Source of the DNA: Acidobacteria bacterium Mor1
Lineage (GTDB): Bacteria > Acidobacteriota > Polarisedimenticolia > Polarisedimenticolales > Polarisedimenticolaceae
Direction: 5' to 3'
NCBI GenBank assembly: GCA_001664505.1
Contig: CP011806.1
Span: 4,705,579 to 4,769,578 of the forward strand
Length of the DNA: 64,000 nucleotides
Shown: piece by piece, positions 7,464 through 16,761 of the stretch
Numbering within the stretch: the first letter of the stretch is position 1
How the letters are laid out: each line of letters opens with the position of its first letter
Notes under the pieces: generated by a model
What the model saw: the letters and a program-made list of their open reading frames with translations, nothing else
Told to the model about the DNA's origin: nothing
Database searches by the model: none
Made by a program: the position numbers and the translations under genes

Positions 7464-10226
7464 CTAGCGGCAATCTCCGGCGAGGCCGGGGATCGCCCCT
7501 GCGAGTTCGTTGCAGATGCGTCGCCTTTCTTCAGCGAAGAAGAGAGTCCGCTCGTCGACGCAGCCATCGGGGCGTGGCGCTTGGACCCGCAGAAGATGAT
7601 CGACGCCGACGCCGAATCCAACGGATCCCTCGAGTTCACCCACCTCGTTCAGCCGGTAGGTGTACCGCGTTGCCGCATTCCGGCCGATCGGAGGGCGTGT
7701 ACCGAGATCGACCGGTCCGTAGCTGGCGGAATCAAGCGCCGGCAATTCGATGAACCCCCTGGCTCCGATCCGTTGCCACAGGGCTTCGCCCATCTCCTGA
7801 TCGACGGCGAACAGAGTCACCTCGGTTCCGGCATTGGTGATGTCGAGCTGTAGGGTGGTGTTTCCGTCGGGAGCGGGGAGGATGGCGACCTGCTCGGGCT
7901 GTGGTCGATCGGGGAGCAGCAACTCTGCTCGACGGGAAGAACCCGCATTCAGGATCGAAGCATCCCCGGAAAGCTCGAGGCGCATGGTGACCGGCCCACC
8001 CATGAGTTGTGTCGCTCCCGGCGCATCCGGTTGAAGCTTGATCTCGAACTCGCGACTCGCGCAAACGCGGAATCCGCTCCGCAGGTGACTCGAACCCGAT
8101 TCCTGAGCGACGACGACATCGTAGCTGCCGGAGGACATTCCGGCCGGTACGCGACCCTCGATCTCGGCGGCGGACGGAACTACGAGAGTCTCCGCCGGCG
8201 GGTTGAAGTCCATCACCGCGAATCCCCGGGTGCCGTCGGCGATGTGGAGCTGGTTCCCCCGCACGGCTACGTCCCAGGGTTCGCCGGTGGTGATGATGCG
8301 ATCGTATATGTGGGGCCGCTGCGGGTCGCGGATATCGATCAGGTAGATGCCGTGCCCCTCGCCGATGCGCCCTGGGGCACCGTGATATCCGGTCAGAAAG
8401 ATCGTTCCTTCCTGGTGCTCGATGTTGCGATCGCGAGCCCATGGAAGTGTGAGGGTTGAGATCGTCGTCGGCCGGCTCGGATCCGTGATGTCGAACAGGG
8501 AGAAGGTTGTCGGTGTTCCCACCGCCAGGTGGTCTCCGATCGATACGAGTGCGTTCACCGTTTCCGGAAAGTCGAGGCGAGCGAGCACCGAGGGCTGCGC
8601 CGGGTCGGTCATGTCGACGACGTGCAGCCAATCGCTCACTTCGGGGAATGTGCCGAAGTAGCCACCGACGAAGGCGATTCCATCCTGGATCGCGATCTTG
8701 CGAGCCGAACCTCCGAGATCCAGGCCTCCGAGCAACTGAGGCGTCGTGGGGGTCTCGACATTGAGGGCGGTTACGCCGTCGGTGTGCGAGGCCAGGTAAA
8801 GCCGGTCACCCTCCAGCGCCATGTGCAACCCGCGAGATTCGCCGGAGTGAACCACGGTGGGGTTCGTCGGTTCCCTCACATCGGCCACGTGAAGGCCGAA
8901 GAAGTCCCCGAGGTAGACGAAGCCATCGTCATGGATCAGATCGAAGGGGAACGATGCCTGGAACAAGTCGTAGCGCTGGATGTTATCCGGATCTCGGAGG
9001 TCGAAGACGTTCATCCCGTTCGCGCTTGTTCCATTTCCAACGAAGGTCAGCCCCTCGGCGGTGTCGACGGAGACGCCCATGGTCGTCCGAGTGTACGGGC
9101 CGAACTGGAAGCGGATTGTCTCGCGCAGGCGTACGGCCGGTTGTCTGGGGTGGTTGACGTCGAAGATACGGAAACCCCCGTTTCCGTCGGCGACGTAGGC
9201 GATGCCCTCCTCAACGGCGACATCCTCGGTGACGATCGGATTGCGACCCTCGGCGATCAGCGTCGGATTGGCCGGATCGCCGATGTCGACGATGCGCAGG
9301 CCGCGCCCTCCAGCGACATACGCCAGATCATCGTAGATCCGGATGCCCTGGACGTAGAAGAAGTCGAGAGTGGCCAGGGTCTGCGGATCTGCCGGGTTGC
9401 TCACATCGATCGAGGTGAAGGTCTCGAAGTTCCCGGCATAGATGGTGTCGCCGGCCGCGGCCAGTTGGTAGGCGGTGCCATTCTCGAGCTCCTGTTCGGT
9501 GACCAGGCTCGGCTGCAGAGGGTCGCGAACGTCGAACACCATCAGCTTGTCGGCGGTCAGGTAGAGGAAACCCTTGGAGTAGGTGACTGCGTGTGCGCTC
9601 GACGAGGTATCCGCCGTGGCGACAATGCTTGGCCTGCGAGGATCGCTGACGTCGAGCACCACGAAGTGGTTGTTGCGCAGGGAGACGTAGAGATGGTTCC
9701 CGGCAAGCACGGCGTCGGAGGCGTCCACGCCGAAGCCAAAGATGATGCGGTCCATGAAGGCCGGTGCCTCGGGCTGCGAGATGTCGAACAGAACCAGGAA
9801 GTCATTCAGTGCATAGATCATGTCGCCGATTCGCATGATCGACCGGATCGGCCGGGATACCGGGTACTCCGATACGATCTGCGGGTTCTCGGGATCGCCT
9901 ACGTTCCAGGTCGTGAAACGACGGGTGCTCGGGCTGCTGTAGCCGCTACCGGTGTAGGCATACTCTCCGACGACTGCGACCGAGAAGGTCTGGGGATCTT
10001 CCGAGGAGCCGATCAGCCGAGCTCCCGTGGCGTTCCACAGGGCCACCCGGGCGTCGGGCTCGAACCCGTCGCCGGTGACCGCGATCTCGGTCTCGCTCTC
10101 GGACGAGGCGATGGCCGGGTCGATCTCGTCGACGACCGGATCCGTCGCCACGGGTTCCGAAGCGAGGATCCCGGGCGTCGAGGCTGCAAGCAGAGCAATG
10201 CCCAGGGCCTGGAAGAGTCGGTTCAC
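7464..10226 (-). CDS. Secreted LVIVD-repeat beta-propeller protein
   Basis: A 920-residue exported protein with GTG start (10226) behind GAGGGGG. A signal peptide ends near residue 23 (ILAS). An IPT/TIG-like sandwich follows (about 34-75: SETEIAVTGDGFEPDARVALWNATG). Residues 80-680 consist of many LVIVD-type blades with the recurring pattern aLrvVDvSDPxxPxlvatld, for example VLDVSDPRRPSIV, SIDVSNPADPQTL and IVDIGDPANPTLI. A second IPT-like piece and a unique C-terminal region follow. LVIVD propellers are usually extracellular and thought to mediate binding; no enzymatic motif is seen. GC content looks somewhat lower than in neighbours. It appears monocistronic, with 82 unremarkable bases upstream. 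Confidence 0.85.
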   Translation of the reverse strand: MNRLFQALGIALLAASTPGILASEPVATDPVVDEIDPAIASSESETEIAVTGDGFEPDARVALWNATGARLIGSSEDPQTFSVAVVGEYAYTGSGYSSPSTRRFTTWNVGDPENPQIVSEYPVSRPIRSIMRIGDMIYALNDFLVLFDISQPEAPAFMDRIIFGFGVDASDAVLAGNHLYVSLRNNHFVVLDVSDPRRPSIVATADTSSSAHAVTYSKGFLYLTADKLMVFDVRDPLQPSLVTEQELENGTAYQLAAAGDTIYAGNFETFTSIDVSNPADPQTLATLDFFYVQGIRIYDDLAYVAGGRGLRIVDIGDPANPTLIAEGRNPIVTEDVAVEEGIAYVADGNGGFRIFDVNHPRQPAVRLRETIRFQFGPYTRTTMGVSVDTAEGLTFVGNGTSANGMNVFDLRDPDNIQRYDLFQASFPFDLIHDDGFVYLGDFFGLHVADVREPTNPTVVHSGESRGLHMALEGDRLYLASHTDGVTALNVETPTTPQLLGGLDLGGSARKIAIQDGIAFVGGYFGTFPEVSDWLHVVDMTDPAQPSVLARLDFPETVNALVSIGDHLAVGTPTTFSLFDITDPSRPTTISTLTLPWARDRNIEHQEGTIFLTGYHGAPGRIGEGHGIYLIDIRDPQRPHIYDRIITTGEPWDVAVRGNQLHIADGTRGFAVMDFNPPAETLVVPSAAEIEGRVPAGMSSGSYDVVVAQESGSSHLRSGFRVCASREFEIKLQPDAPGATQLMGGPVTMRLELSGDASILNAGSSRRAELLLPDRPQPEQVAILPAPDGNTTLQLDITNAGTEVTLFAVDQEMGEALWQRIGARGFIELPALDSASYGPVDLGTRPPIGRNAATRYTYRLNEVGELEGSVGFGVGVDHLLRVQAPRPDGCVDERTLFFAEERRRICNELAGAIPGLAGDCR

Positions 10227-10308
10227 GGAGCACCCCCTCGTTGTCTAGAGGGTACACCAGGAAGGGCCGCCTGGCCGTCGGGGAGCTGCCTGGGGTCCGG
10301 GGAGTGGG

Positions 10309-12354
10309 TCAGTCTCCCTCGGGCTCACCCATCAGGTACGCCTGCAGCGCCTGCATCAGTTGATGGCCGACGTTGTTGTTGGTCATCACCGCCATGCCGG
10401 CCTTGATCTCGGGGACCATCAGCATCTCGCACTTGAAGTCGCCGTTGTTGCCGCCGTGGCCGACGGCAGAGCCGACGCCGGTCTCCTGCCAGAAGAAGCC
10501 GAGGGCGGTCCAGCTCGGATCGTCCTCCTCGTCGTCTCGAGGAAGCTCCAGGTGGCGCTTCCACATCTCGGCATGGGTCCCGGGCTCGAGGCCGCGCCCT
10601 TCCATCAGCCCGATCATGAAGCGGGCCAGCTCGCCGGGATTGGTGTGGGCGCTGGAGGCCATGCTGGCGTAGCTCGGATGGCCGCTGAAGTTGGGCATCT
10701 TGTGGAAGTGACCCATGGCGCGGCGGCTGAAGCTATCGTTTTCGGTGAAGGCGGTATCGGTCATCCCCATGGTCGCGAAGGTCTCTTCGGCGACGATCTC
10801 CTCGATGGTCTTGCCGGTCAGCTTCTCGGCGACCCGGCCGAGGTAGTTGATCATCGTGCCCGAGTAGCTGTAGTCCTCGCCGGGGGTGTAGTTGAGTTCA
10901 CCCTTCTGGCCGTTTGCGTAGCTTCCGGGGCCGCCGAAGGGCCAGTTGCCCATGCCGGCCTGGTGGGTCAGCACGTGCCGGGCCGTGATCAGCTTCGAGC
11001 GAGGGTCGTCGGCGATGTTGTCGAAGGGCAGCACCTCGTGGAGCGGTTTGTCGAGATCGATCAGGCCGCGTTCGACCAGGCGCATGAAGGCGTAGGCGAA
11101 CATCGACTTCGAGATCGAGGCCGCCTCGTACAGCGTGTCCTTCCGCACCGGCTCGCCGGTCAGGGTGTTCTGCACGCCGAAGGTCTCGTGGTAGACGATC
11201 TCGCCATCCTTGACCAGGGCCAGGGTGACGCCGGGGATGTCGTAGTAGCGGCGGAAGGCCTCGGTGAAGTGGGTCAGATCCGCGACGTGCTTCGGGTTGT
11301 TGCCGTCGAAGGTGGCGAGCACTCCCTGCTCCGGGATCAGGTAGCCCGGAGCGCGGTGATGCACGACCTGAAGGGTGCCGGCGTCGTTGATCTGCCCGGC
11401 GTCGACCTCGAGGCTGGCCGTTTCTTTCAGCGCGACCCGTCCCTGGGTGTCCCCCCATCCGCTGAACGGGGAAGCGATGGAGTAGACCAGCTCGATGTCG
11501 TAAGTGTCCGCAGGCACCGAGAGCTGGAACCGCCCGCTCTGATCGACGCTGGCATCGACCCACACCGCGGGGTTTTCACTGGAGCGCAGACGGATGCGGC
11601 GGGGGAGCTCGGCGTCGACGGGACCGTCCCAGACCAGATACCCCCGGGCGAAGCCGAGAGAGGCGTCTTCAGGCAGCAGGACCAGGTCACCCAAACGCCC
11701 GGCGTTGGAGCTCTTGCCCAGCTGCCGGCCCCAGTGGAAGTAGGTGCCTCCTTCGCGGTTCTCGTCCTCGTCGAACAGCAAGTGGTCGAGGCCGATGGTC
11801 CGGCCGGCCTGGAGGCCCGCACCCATCTGCACCTGCCACTCGTAGGTCGTGCGGTCCCCCTGACGGGTCACCGCAACCTTCACGTCGTCCCAGGATTTGG
11901 GCAGTTCGGTCGGCGCCGGCCGCAGGTCGGCCAGGGTCAACTCCCGGTACTTCTCCCCGGCCTGAAACAGCACCGGAGCACTGCGACCGGGATCGTGCAC
12001 CGGGTCGACGTAGAGCAGGCAGGAATCCTGGCTGGTCCAGTCGGCGCCTTCCTCGTCGCTGACCACGTGGGAGTCGTCCAGCACCTCGACCGCGACGAGC
12101 AGCAGCTTCTTTTCGCCGTCGTACGCGGCCCGGAAGCCCGCGTTGAAGTCGGTCGAACCGTCAGGGGCGTTGCCCTGGATGCGCTCGATCGGATAGCGCC
12201 GGGCGGATTCGGGCCAGTCGCTCAGGTCGCCGTCGATCTCGATACCCGAAGCAGGATAGGCGAATGCAACTTCGCCATTGTCGGCGAGGGCGCCGCTCTG
12301 GGTGAGAACGGCAAGCAAGCAGATGAGCAGGCTGGTCCTGGCGGTCCGACGCAT
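10309..12354 (-). CDS. Exported serine hydrolase (class C beta-lactamase family) fused to CBM9-like domain
   Basis: A 681-residue exported protein. The ATG at 12354 follows GGGGGGA; the signal peptide ends around ALA (residue 24). Residues 28-225 resemble a CBM9-like sugar-binding sandwich (IEIDGDLSDWPESARR, then FRAAYDGEKKLLLVAVEVLDDSH). After a short beta linker, residues 355-675 form a beta-lactamase/D-Ala-D-Ala-peptidase fold: S413-I-S-K416 is the SxxK nucleophile pair, DYSYSGTMINYLG occupies the YxN site, and VGHGGNNG is the third motif. Such enzymes include esterases, D-aminopeptidases and peptidoglycan hydrolases; true beta-lactamase action is unlikely. The fusion suggests a hydrolase held on a polysaccharide. 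Confidence 0.87.
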   Translation of the reverse strand: MRRTARTSLLICLLAVLTQSGALADNGEVAFAYPASGIEIDGDLSDWPESARRYPIERIQGNAPDGSTDFNAGFRAAYDGEKKLLLVAVEVLDDSHVVSDEEGADWTSQDSCLLYVDPVHDPGRSAPVLFQAGEKYRELTLADLRPAPTELPKSWDDVKVAVTRQGDRTTYEWQVQMGAGLQAGRTIGLDHLLFDEDENREGGTYFHWGRQLGKSSNAGRLGDLVLLPEDASLGFARGYLVWDGPVDAELPRRIRLRSSENPAVWVDASVDQSGRFQLSVPADTYDIELVYSIASPFSGWGDTQGRVALKETASLEVDAGQINDAGTLQVVHHRAPGYLIPEQGVLATFDGNNPKHVADLTHFTEAFRRYYDIPGVTLALVKDGEIVYHETFGVQNTLTGEPVRKDTLYEAASISKSMFAYAFMRLVERGLIDLDKPLHEVLPFDNIADDPRSKLITARHVLTHQAGMGNWPFGGPGSYANGQKGELNYTPGEDYSYSGTMINYLGRVAEKLTGKTIEEIVAEETFATMGMTDTAFTENDSFSRRAMGHFHKMPNFSGHPSYASMASSAHTNPGELARFMIGLMEGRGLEPGTHAEMWKRHLELPRDDEEDDPSWTALGFFWQETGVGSAVGHGGNNGDFKCEMLMVPEIKAGMAVMTNNNVGHQLMQALQAYLMGEPEGD

Positions 12355-12439
12355 ACGATCCCCCCTGGGGAGGCCCGGCAGGGCTCCCGATGTTGGTCTA
12401 CAGGGAGGTGAACACCTGAATCAGCCGGGAGGTTGCAGG

Positions 12440-12802
12440 CTAGAAGTCGACTTCCTTCACGATGAACGCCGAGGAGCGGGCGTGATCGATGAAGGTGTTC
12501 TCGTCCTCGAGCAGCGCTGCGCCCAGCTCCTGGCCTTCCTGGGAACTCATCGCTTCCATCAGATCCTGTTCCGACTCGAACCAGACCTCGGCGACTCCAT
12601 CGAACGGCTCGGCCATGCCGCGGGACGCCCGCATCCCTTCGTTCAGCGGCGTCTCCATGGTGTGGGATTGAACGTACTTCTTGGAGCGAAGCACCGCGGC
12701 GTTCTTCATGAAGAACGGTCCGTGGTTGTTGCGCCAGTAGTCCTGGAACTGTTCACGGCTGATGTTCGACTTGCGATGCAGGCACATGACCATCTTGATC
12801 AT
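12440..12802 (-). CDS. EthD-domain protein
   Basis: A 120-residue protein with ATG at 12802 behind GGAGAG. Longer in-frame readings run through the divergent protease gene and are rejected. The start MIKMVMCLHRKSNISREQFQDYWRNNHGPFF is the classic EthD opening, with the conserved W-x3-H-G-P/A, and GVAEVWFESEQDLMEAM is the second strand-helix unit. EthD proteins are dimeric ferredoxin-like barrels associated with degradation pathways, often with no enzymatic role known. It faces away from the membrane protease gene across 90 bp and ends 85 bp before the hydrolase start. Confidence 0.85.
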   Translation of the reverse strand: MIKMVMCLHRKSNISREQFQDYWRNNHGPFFMKNAAVLRSKKYVQSHTMETPLNEGMRASRGMAEPFDGVAEVWFESEQDLMEAMSSQEGQELGAALLEDENTFIDHARSSAFIVKEVDF

Positions 12803-12892
12803 CTCGGCTCTCCGGTGATGGGTGGATATCTGAGTGGCGATCCAGTCTACGCCACGGCCGTTGAATTCGGGCCCGCGTAGTACCATCGGCTG

Positions 12893-13576
12893 ATGAGCGA
12901 TCCAATCTTTCTGCTCTTGCTGGTCGGCTTGCCGGTCATCAGCCAGATGGTGGCCGGCCGTCTCCGGGCCCGTTTCGCGCGCTTCTCCCGCGATCCGATG
13001 CCTCTGTCGGGCCGCGAGGTCGCCGAGCGGATGCTCGCCGAGAACGGCCTGACCGACGTCAAGATCATCTCCACCGGCGGGCAGCTGACCGATCACTACA
13101 ACCCGAGGGACAAGACGGTCAATCTGAGTGAGGTGGTCTACAGCCGCTCCAATGTGGCCGCTGCGGCGGTGGCGGCCCACGAGTGCGGCCACGCGATTCA
13201 GCACGCGACTCGCTATCCGTTCCTCACGGCTCGCTCCAAGCTGGTCCCGTTGCTCAAGCTGAGCAATACCGTGCTGCCCCTGCTGGCTTTCGGCGGTTCC
13301 GGGCTGTTCGCCTACATGGGTTCGTCTCTGCTGGCCTACGGGTTTATCGGCATCCTCGCGATGCCGGCGCTGTTCAGTCTGGTGACCCTGCCCGTGGAGT
13401 TCGATGCCAGCCGCCGTGCTCTCGACTGGATGGAAGGTACCGGCCTCGCCGCCGGCGCCAAACAGGCGGGGGCGAAGAATGCCCTGTTCTGGGCGGCGAT
13501 GACCTACGTCGTCGCGGCGCTCGGCTCGATCGCCCAAGTATTGTACTTCGCCCGGTTCTTCCTGCGCCGCCGCTGA
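12893..13576 (+). CDS. Membrane zinc metallopeptidase (YugP-like, Zn_peptidase_2 family)
   Basis: A 227-residue integral membrane protein. An N-terminal hydrophobic helix (about 4-20) precedes a soluble segment with the conserved LTDHYNPRDKTVNLSEVVY block, then the HExxH zinc site H96-E97-C-G-H100. Three hydrophobic helices follow, including one carrying the downstream acidic ligand region (PVEFDASRRAL). This is the YugP/DUF neutral zinc metallopeptidase family, with no well-defined substrate. No Shine-Dalgarno sequence is visible before ATG 12893 (CATCGGCTG precedes it), so initiation may be leaderless or weak. The gene is convergent with the TPR-protein gene, 21 bp away. Confidence 0.88.
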   Translation: MSDPIFLLLLVGLPVISQMVAGRLRARFARFSRDPMPLSGREVAERMLAENGLTDVKIISTGGQLTDHYNPRDKTVNLSEVVYSRSNVAAAAVAAHECGHAIQHATRYPFLTARSKLVPLLKLSNTVLPLLAFGGSGLFAYMGSSLLAYGFIGILAMPALFSLVTLPVEFDASRRALDWMEGTGLAAGAKQAGAKNALFWAAMTYVVAALGSIAQVLYFARFFLRRR

Positions 13577-13597
13577 ACGGCGGATCCGGGGGCCGAA

Positions 13598-15514
13598 TCA
13601 GCGGGACGGACGGATGAGTCGTCGTCCGTTGCGGTAGGCCTCGAGACGCTTCGTCCGGTCTCCGCGGCTGCCGTCAACAGGTGCTCCGGAGATTCGTTGT
13701 TCGAGCTGAAGCGCCCGAGTGAAGTCTCCGGCTGCGGCGGCCGCCGCAGCGACGACCGGCAAACGCTGAGGCGCACAGCGGTCGCCGGGGCAGAAGATCG
13801 CGCAGAGTTCAGTGGCCCGCCGTGCATCCTCGGTCGTCATATCCGGACGAGTCGCCAGAAGCCAGGCCAACTCCGTGGCGACCTCCTCGGCGCTCGGCCG
13901 TAACTCGAGGGCGCGACCGAGGTGCTCGATCGCCTCGTCTTCCTCGCCGAGGCGTAGCGCCATCAGTGCCAGGTTGGTGTGGGCGTCGACGTTCTCCGGA
14001 TCGCACCGCGCCGCCTCGCGGAAATGGGTAAGCGCTTCGGCGTCGCCGCGGTTGGCCAGGGCGATACCCATGTTGCCGTGGGCCTCGGCGTAGCAATCCT
14101 GAAGCTCCAGAGCCCGGCTGTAGTGTTCGATGGCGAGGTCGGGCCGGCCGCTGCGGTCGTAGCGGACACCGAGGTTGTTGTGTCCCACGGCAAAATCGGG
14201 ACGGGCCTCGACCGCCTTCTTGTGATGTTCCAGCGCGGCCGCCGGGTCACCATTGCGGGCGGTCACCGTCCCGAGCGCGTCCCAGGCCAGGTGGTTCTCG
14301 GGATCGACGGTCACCGCATGGCGGTAGAGGGTCTCGCTGCTCCGCCAGCGCTGAGATTGGCGCATGGTCAACAGGCCCAGCACGGCCAGCAGAACCAGGG
14401 CGCCGATCTGCACCTCCTTGCGCCGCAGTACTTCGCTCAGCCCGAAAAGCAGCGCCACCGCGATACCGGCCATCGGGAGATACGTGTACCGATCGGCGTG
14501 AGCCTGAGTGCCCACCTGCACGATGCCGATCACCGGGACCAGCATCCCCAGGTACCAGCACCATCCGACCCAGAGCCAGGGTTGCTTTGCGCGCTGCCAC
14601 CAGGCGGCCCCGCTGACCGCCACAATACCCACGGCGGCGGCGACCCCGAGGCCTATCGAGGGTTCGACGGGGAACGGATAGAAAAAGGACAGCCCTGAGG
14701 GCCAGGCCATCTGCCCCAGATAGATCCACACGCTCTGCGCCGCGTTGGCCAGCCGCGCGTCCAGGGGGAACACGGCAAGATCCTTGACCGCGCCACCCGC
14801 CTGCTGCACGGCGAAGGTGGCGGCGCTGGACGCCGCGGCCAGCCCGGCCCAGGGAAGTTTTTCCAGCACCAGGCGGCTCCAGGGCTTCTCCGACTGTAGC
14901 GGCCAGACGTCGAGCAGCAGCAACAGGAAGGGCAGGGTGACCAGCATCGGCTTGGCCATCAGCCCGCAGGCGGTCAGCATCCCGACCAGCAGCCAACGTT
15001 TGAGGTCGAAGTCCGCGCCGGCCTCCCGGCGCTTGCCGTAGTCCAGGTAGGCCCAGAGCACCGCGAAGAAGAAGACCGCGCTCAGTACATCCTTGCGTTC
15101 GGAAACCCAGGCTACCGATTCGACCCGCAGGGGATGGATCGCCAGCAGCGCCGCGGCCAGGAAGCTGGGCAAGATCCGGCCGGTGCCCCGATGGAGCGCC
15201 AGGAAGAACAGGGCCGAGGCCAGCAGGTGCAGCAGCACGTTGACCCCATGGTGCCCGGCGGGGTCCATGCCGAAGAGCGCCACGTCGGCCAGATGCGAGA
15301 GCCAGGTCAGGGGGTGCCAGTTCCCCAGTTCGCCGCTTTGGAAGGCCCAGGCGACATCGTCCAGTCCGGCTCCGTCGGCGAAGCGGGGGTTGGAGGTCAC
15401 GTACCCGGGATCGTCGAAGGTGATGAAGTCCGCCTGGAAGGCCGGGGAGAACGCCACGAGCACCATCGCCCCGAGGGCGATCACGGCGCTTCTGGTGGTC
15501 AGCCGGTCCAGCAC
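13598..15514 (-). CDS. TMTC-like membrane glycosyltransferase (GT-C) with TPR domain
   Basis: A 638-residue protein with GTG start at 15514. Residues 10-390 hold about ten membrane helices; the first periplasmic loop carries FDDPGYV (D34-D35), the acidic pair expected in GT-C enzymes, then NWHPLTWLSHLAD and the conserved SVAWVSERKDVLSAVF. Residues 400-600 are TPR repeats (for example AVTVDPENHLAWDALGTVTARNGD and AVEARPDFAVGHNNLGVRYDRSGRPDLAIEHYSRALEL). This matches the TMTC-type proteins which, in animals, O-mannosylate cadherins; the bacterial homologues' acceptors are unknown. It is divergent from the SGNH hydrolase across 117 bp. Confidence 0.85.
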   Translation of the reverse strand: MLDRLTTRSAVIALGAMVLVAFSPAFQADFITFDDPGYVTSNPRFADGAGLDDVAWAFQSGELGNWHPLTWLSHLADVALFGMDPAGHHGVNVLLHLLASALFFLALHRGTGRILPSFLAAALLAIHPLRVESVAWVSERKDVLSAVFFFAVLWAYLDYGKRREAGADFDLKRWLLVGMLTACGLMAKPMLVTLPFLLLLLDVWPLQSEKPWSRLVLEKLPWAGLAAASSAATFAVQQAGGAVKDLAVFPLDARLANAAQSVWIYLGQMAWPSGLSFFYPFPVEPSIGLGVAAAVGIVAVSGAAWWQRAKQPWLWVGWCWYLGMLVPVIGIVQVGTQAHADRYTYLPMAGIAVALLFGLSEVLRRKEVQIGALVLLAVLGLLTMRQSQRWRSSETLYRHAVTVDPENHLAWDALGTVTARNGDPAAALEHHKKAVEARPDFAVGHNNLGVRYDRSGRPDLAIEHYSRALELQDCYAEAHGNMGIALANRGDAEALTHFREAARCDPENVDAHTNLALMALRLGEEDEAIEHLGRALELRPSAEEVATELAWLLATRPDMTTEDARRATELCAIFCPGDRCAPQRLPVVAAAAAAAGDFTRALQLEQRISGAPVDGSRGDRTKRLEAYRNGRRLIRPSR

Positions 15515-15631
15515 GGTCTCGATTCTCCCGGGGCGAGTATCCCTCGCAGCGACCGCGCATTGTAACCGGCAGCTCTCGACAAGTCGGCAAACAGGCTAGA
15601 ATGCCCGACCGGCCCGCTGCCGGGAACCACC

Positions 15632-16693
15632 GTGAAGGGCCTCATGCTCGCCGAGAACGCCATCCTCGCCGCCTTCATCCTGCTGCCGGTGCTGCTGCTG
15701 TGGGGCCTGATCAAGTTCTTCCGCAGCGGCAAGGCCGGGAAGGAGTCCGGCGGCACCCTGCGGGTCATCGCGGGCAACCTGTTGATCCTGGTGTTCCTGT
15801 TTTCGCTGCTGCTGCTCGGTGGCGAGATCTACTATCGCTTCATCTACGACACCACCGATTCGTTCGGCCTGACCAAGACGACCCAGGCCTGGTTCAAGCG
15901 GCACTTCAAGGCCAACAACGCCGGGGCGCGGGATAGCCAGCAGTCGTACCAGAACCAGCTGCCCGAAGGAAAGAAACGGCGCGTGACCTTCATCGGCGAC
16001 TCCTTCACCGCCGGGCATGGCGTGCGAGACGTCGAGGATCGGTTCGCCAACCGGGTTCGCGCAGCCCGCCCGGGCTGGGACGTTCACGTGTTCGGCTTCA
16101 ACGGCTGGGATACCGGTCATGAGTTGGCGATGCTGCGGGACCTGGACCCCCGCTACCAGCTCGACCACGTCGTGCTGGTTTACTGCCTCAACGACATCTC
16201 CGACGCGATCCCCGAGTGGCAGGCGATCCTGACGCGAATCTACGAGAACAACAAGCCGAAGAACGTCTTTTCCGAACACAGCTACCTGTTGAACATGCTG
16301 CACTACCGGGTCATGGCCGCGTCGGACCCGGAGGTTGCCAACTACTACGACTTCACCCTCGACGGCTATCTCGGGCCGATCTGGCGCCAGCAGGAGGCGC
16401 GGCTTCGGGAACTGGTCGGCCGGGTCCGCGCCCGGGGCGGCACGGTCAGTGTGATGACCTTTCCGTTCCTCCACACCATCGGTGAGGACGATTCCTTCGA
16501 GCCGGTTCACCGGAAGCTCAACGCGTTGTGGGCCTCTCTCGGAGTGCCCCATCTCGACCTAAGGCCGCTCTATCTGGAGCACGCCGACGAGAATCTGGTG
16601 GTCAGCCGCTACGACGCCCATCCCAACGAATATGCCCACGGATTGGCGGCGGATGCGCTGTTGCCCTTCCTCGATCGGGCGATGGGGGAATAG
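15632..16693 (+). CDS. Membrane-anchored SGNH/GDSL hydrolase-like protein
   Basis: A 353-residue protein. The GTG at 15632 is used; an in-frame ATG four codons later is an alternative. Two N-terminal hydrophobic helices (about 8-30 and 46-63) anchor a soluble domain. Catalytic blocks are visible: block I FIGDSFTAGHG (S124), a LND sequence near 186-188, and D328-A-H330 in the last block (RYDAHPNEYAH). SGNH enzymes are esterases, lipases or O-acyl-carbohydrate hydrolases/transferases. The membrane anchor suggests action on envelope glycans. A TAGAAT box at 15597-15602 may be its -10, but no convincing -35 at proper spacing was found. Confidence 0.83.
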   Translation: MKGLMLAENAILAAFILLPVLLLWGLIKFFRSGKAGKESGGTLRVIAGNLLILVFLFSLLLLGGEIYYRFIYDTTDSFGLTKTTQAWFKRHFKANNAGARDSQQSYQNQLPEGKKRRVTFIGDSFTAGHGVRDVEDRFANRVRAARPGWDVHVFGFNGWDTGHELAMLRDLDPRYQLDHVVLVYCLNDISDAIPEWQAILTRIYENNKPKNVFSEHSYLLNMLHYRVMAASDPEVANYYDFTLDGYLGPIWRQQEARLRELVGRVRARGGTVSVMTFPFLHTIGEDDSFEPVHRKLNALWASLGVPHLDLRPLYLEHADENLVVSRYDAHPNEYAHGLAADALLPFLDRAMGE

Positions 16694-16761
16694 GGGCTCC
16701 CGGCGGCCTGTTGAAACCCTCGATGCCCCGTAGGCGTCGAGAGCGAATCAGAGGGGAAGTC

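Noticed and set aside
10360-12411. Long + strand frame (683 codons) opposite the beta-lactamase-family gene
   Set aside because: The opposite strand carries SxxK, HxG and signal-peptide features; this frame has none.
15575-15602. TCGACA and TAGAAT as a promoter for the SGNH gene
   Set aside because: The spacing is 15 bp and the -35 match is poor, so it was not listed as a feature.
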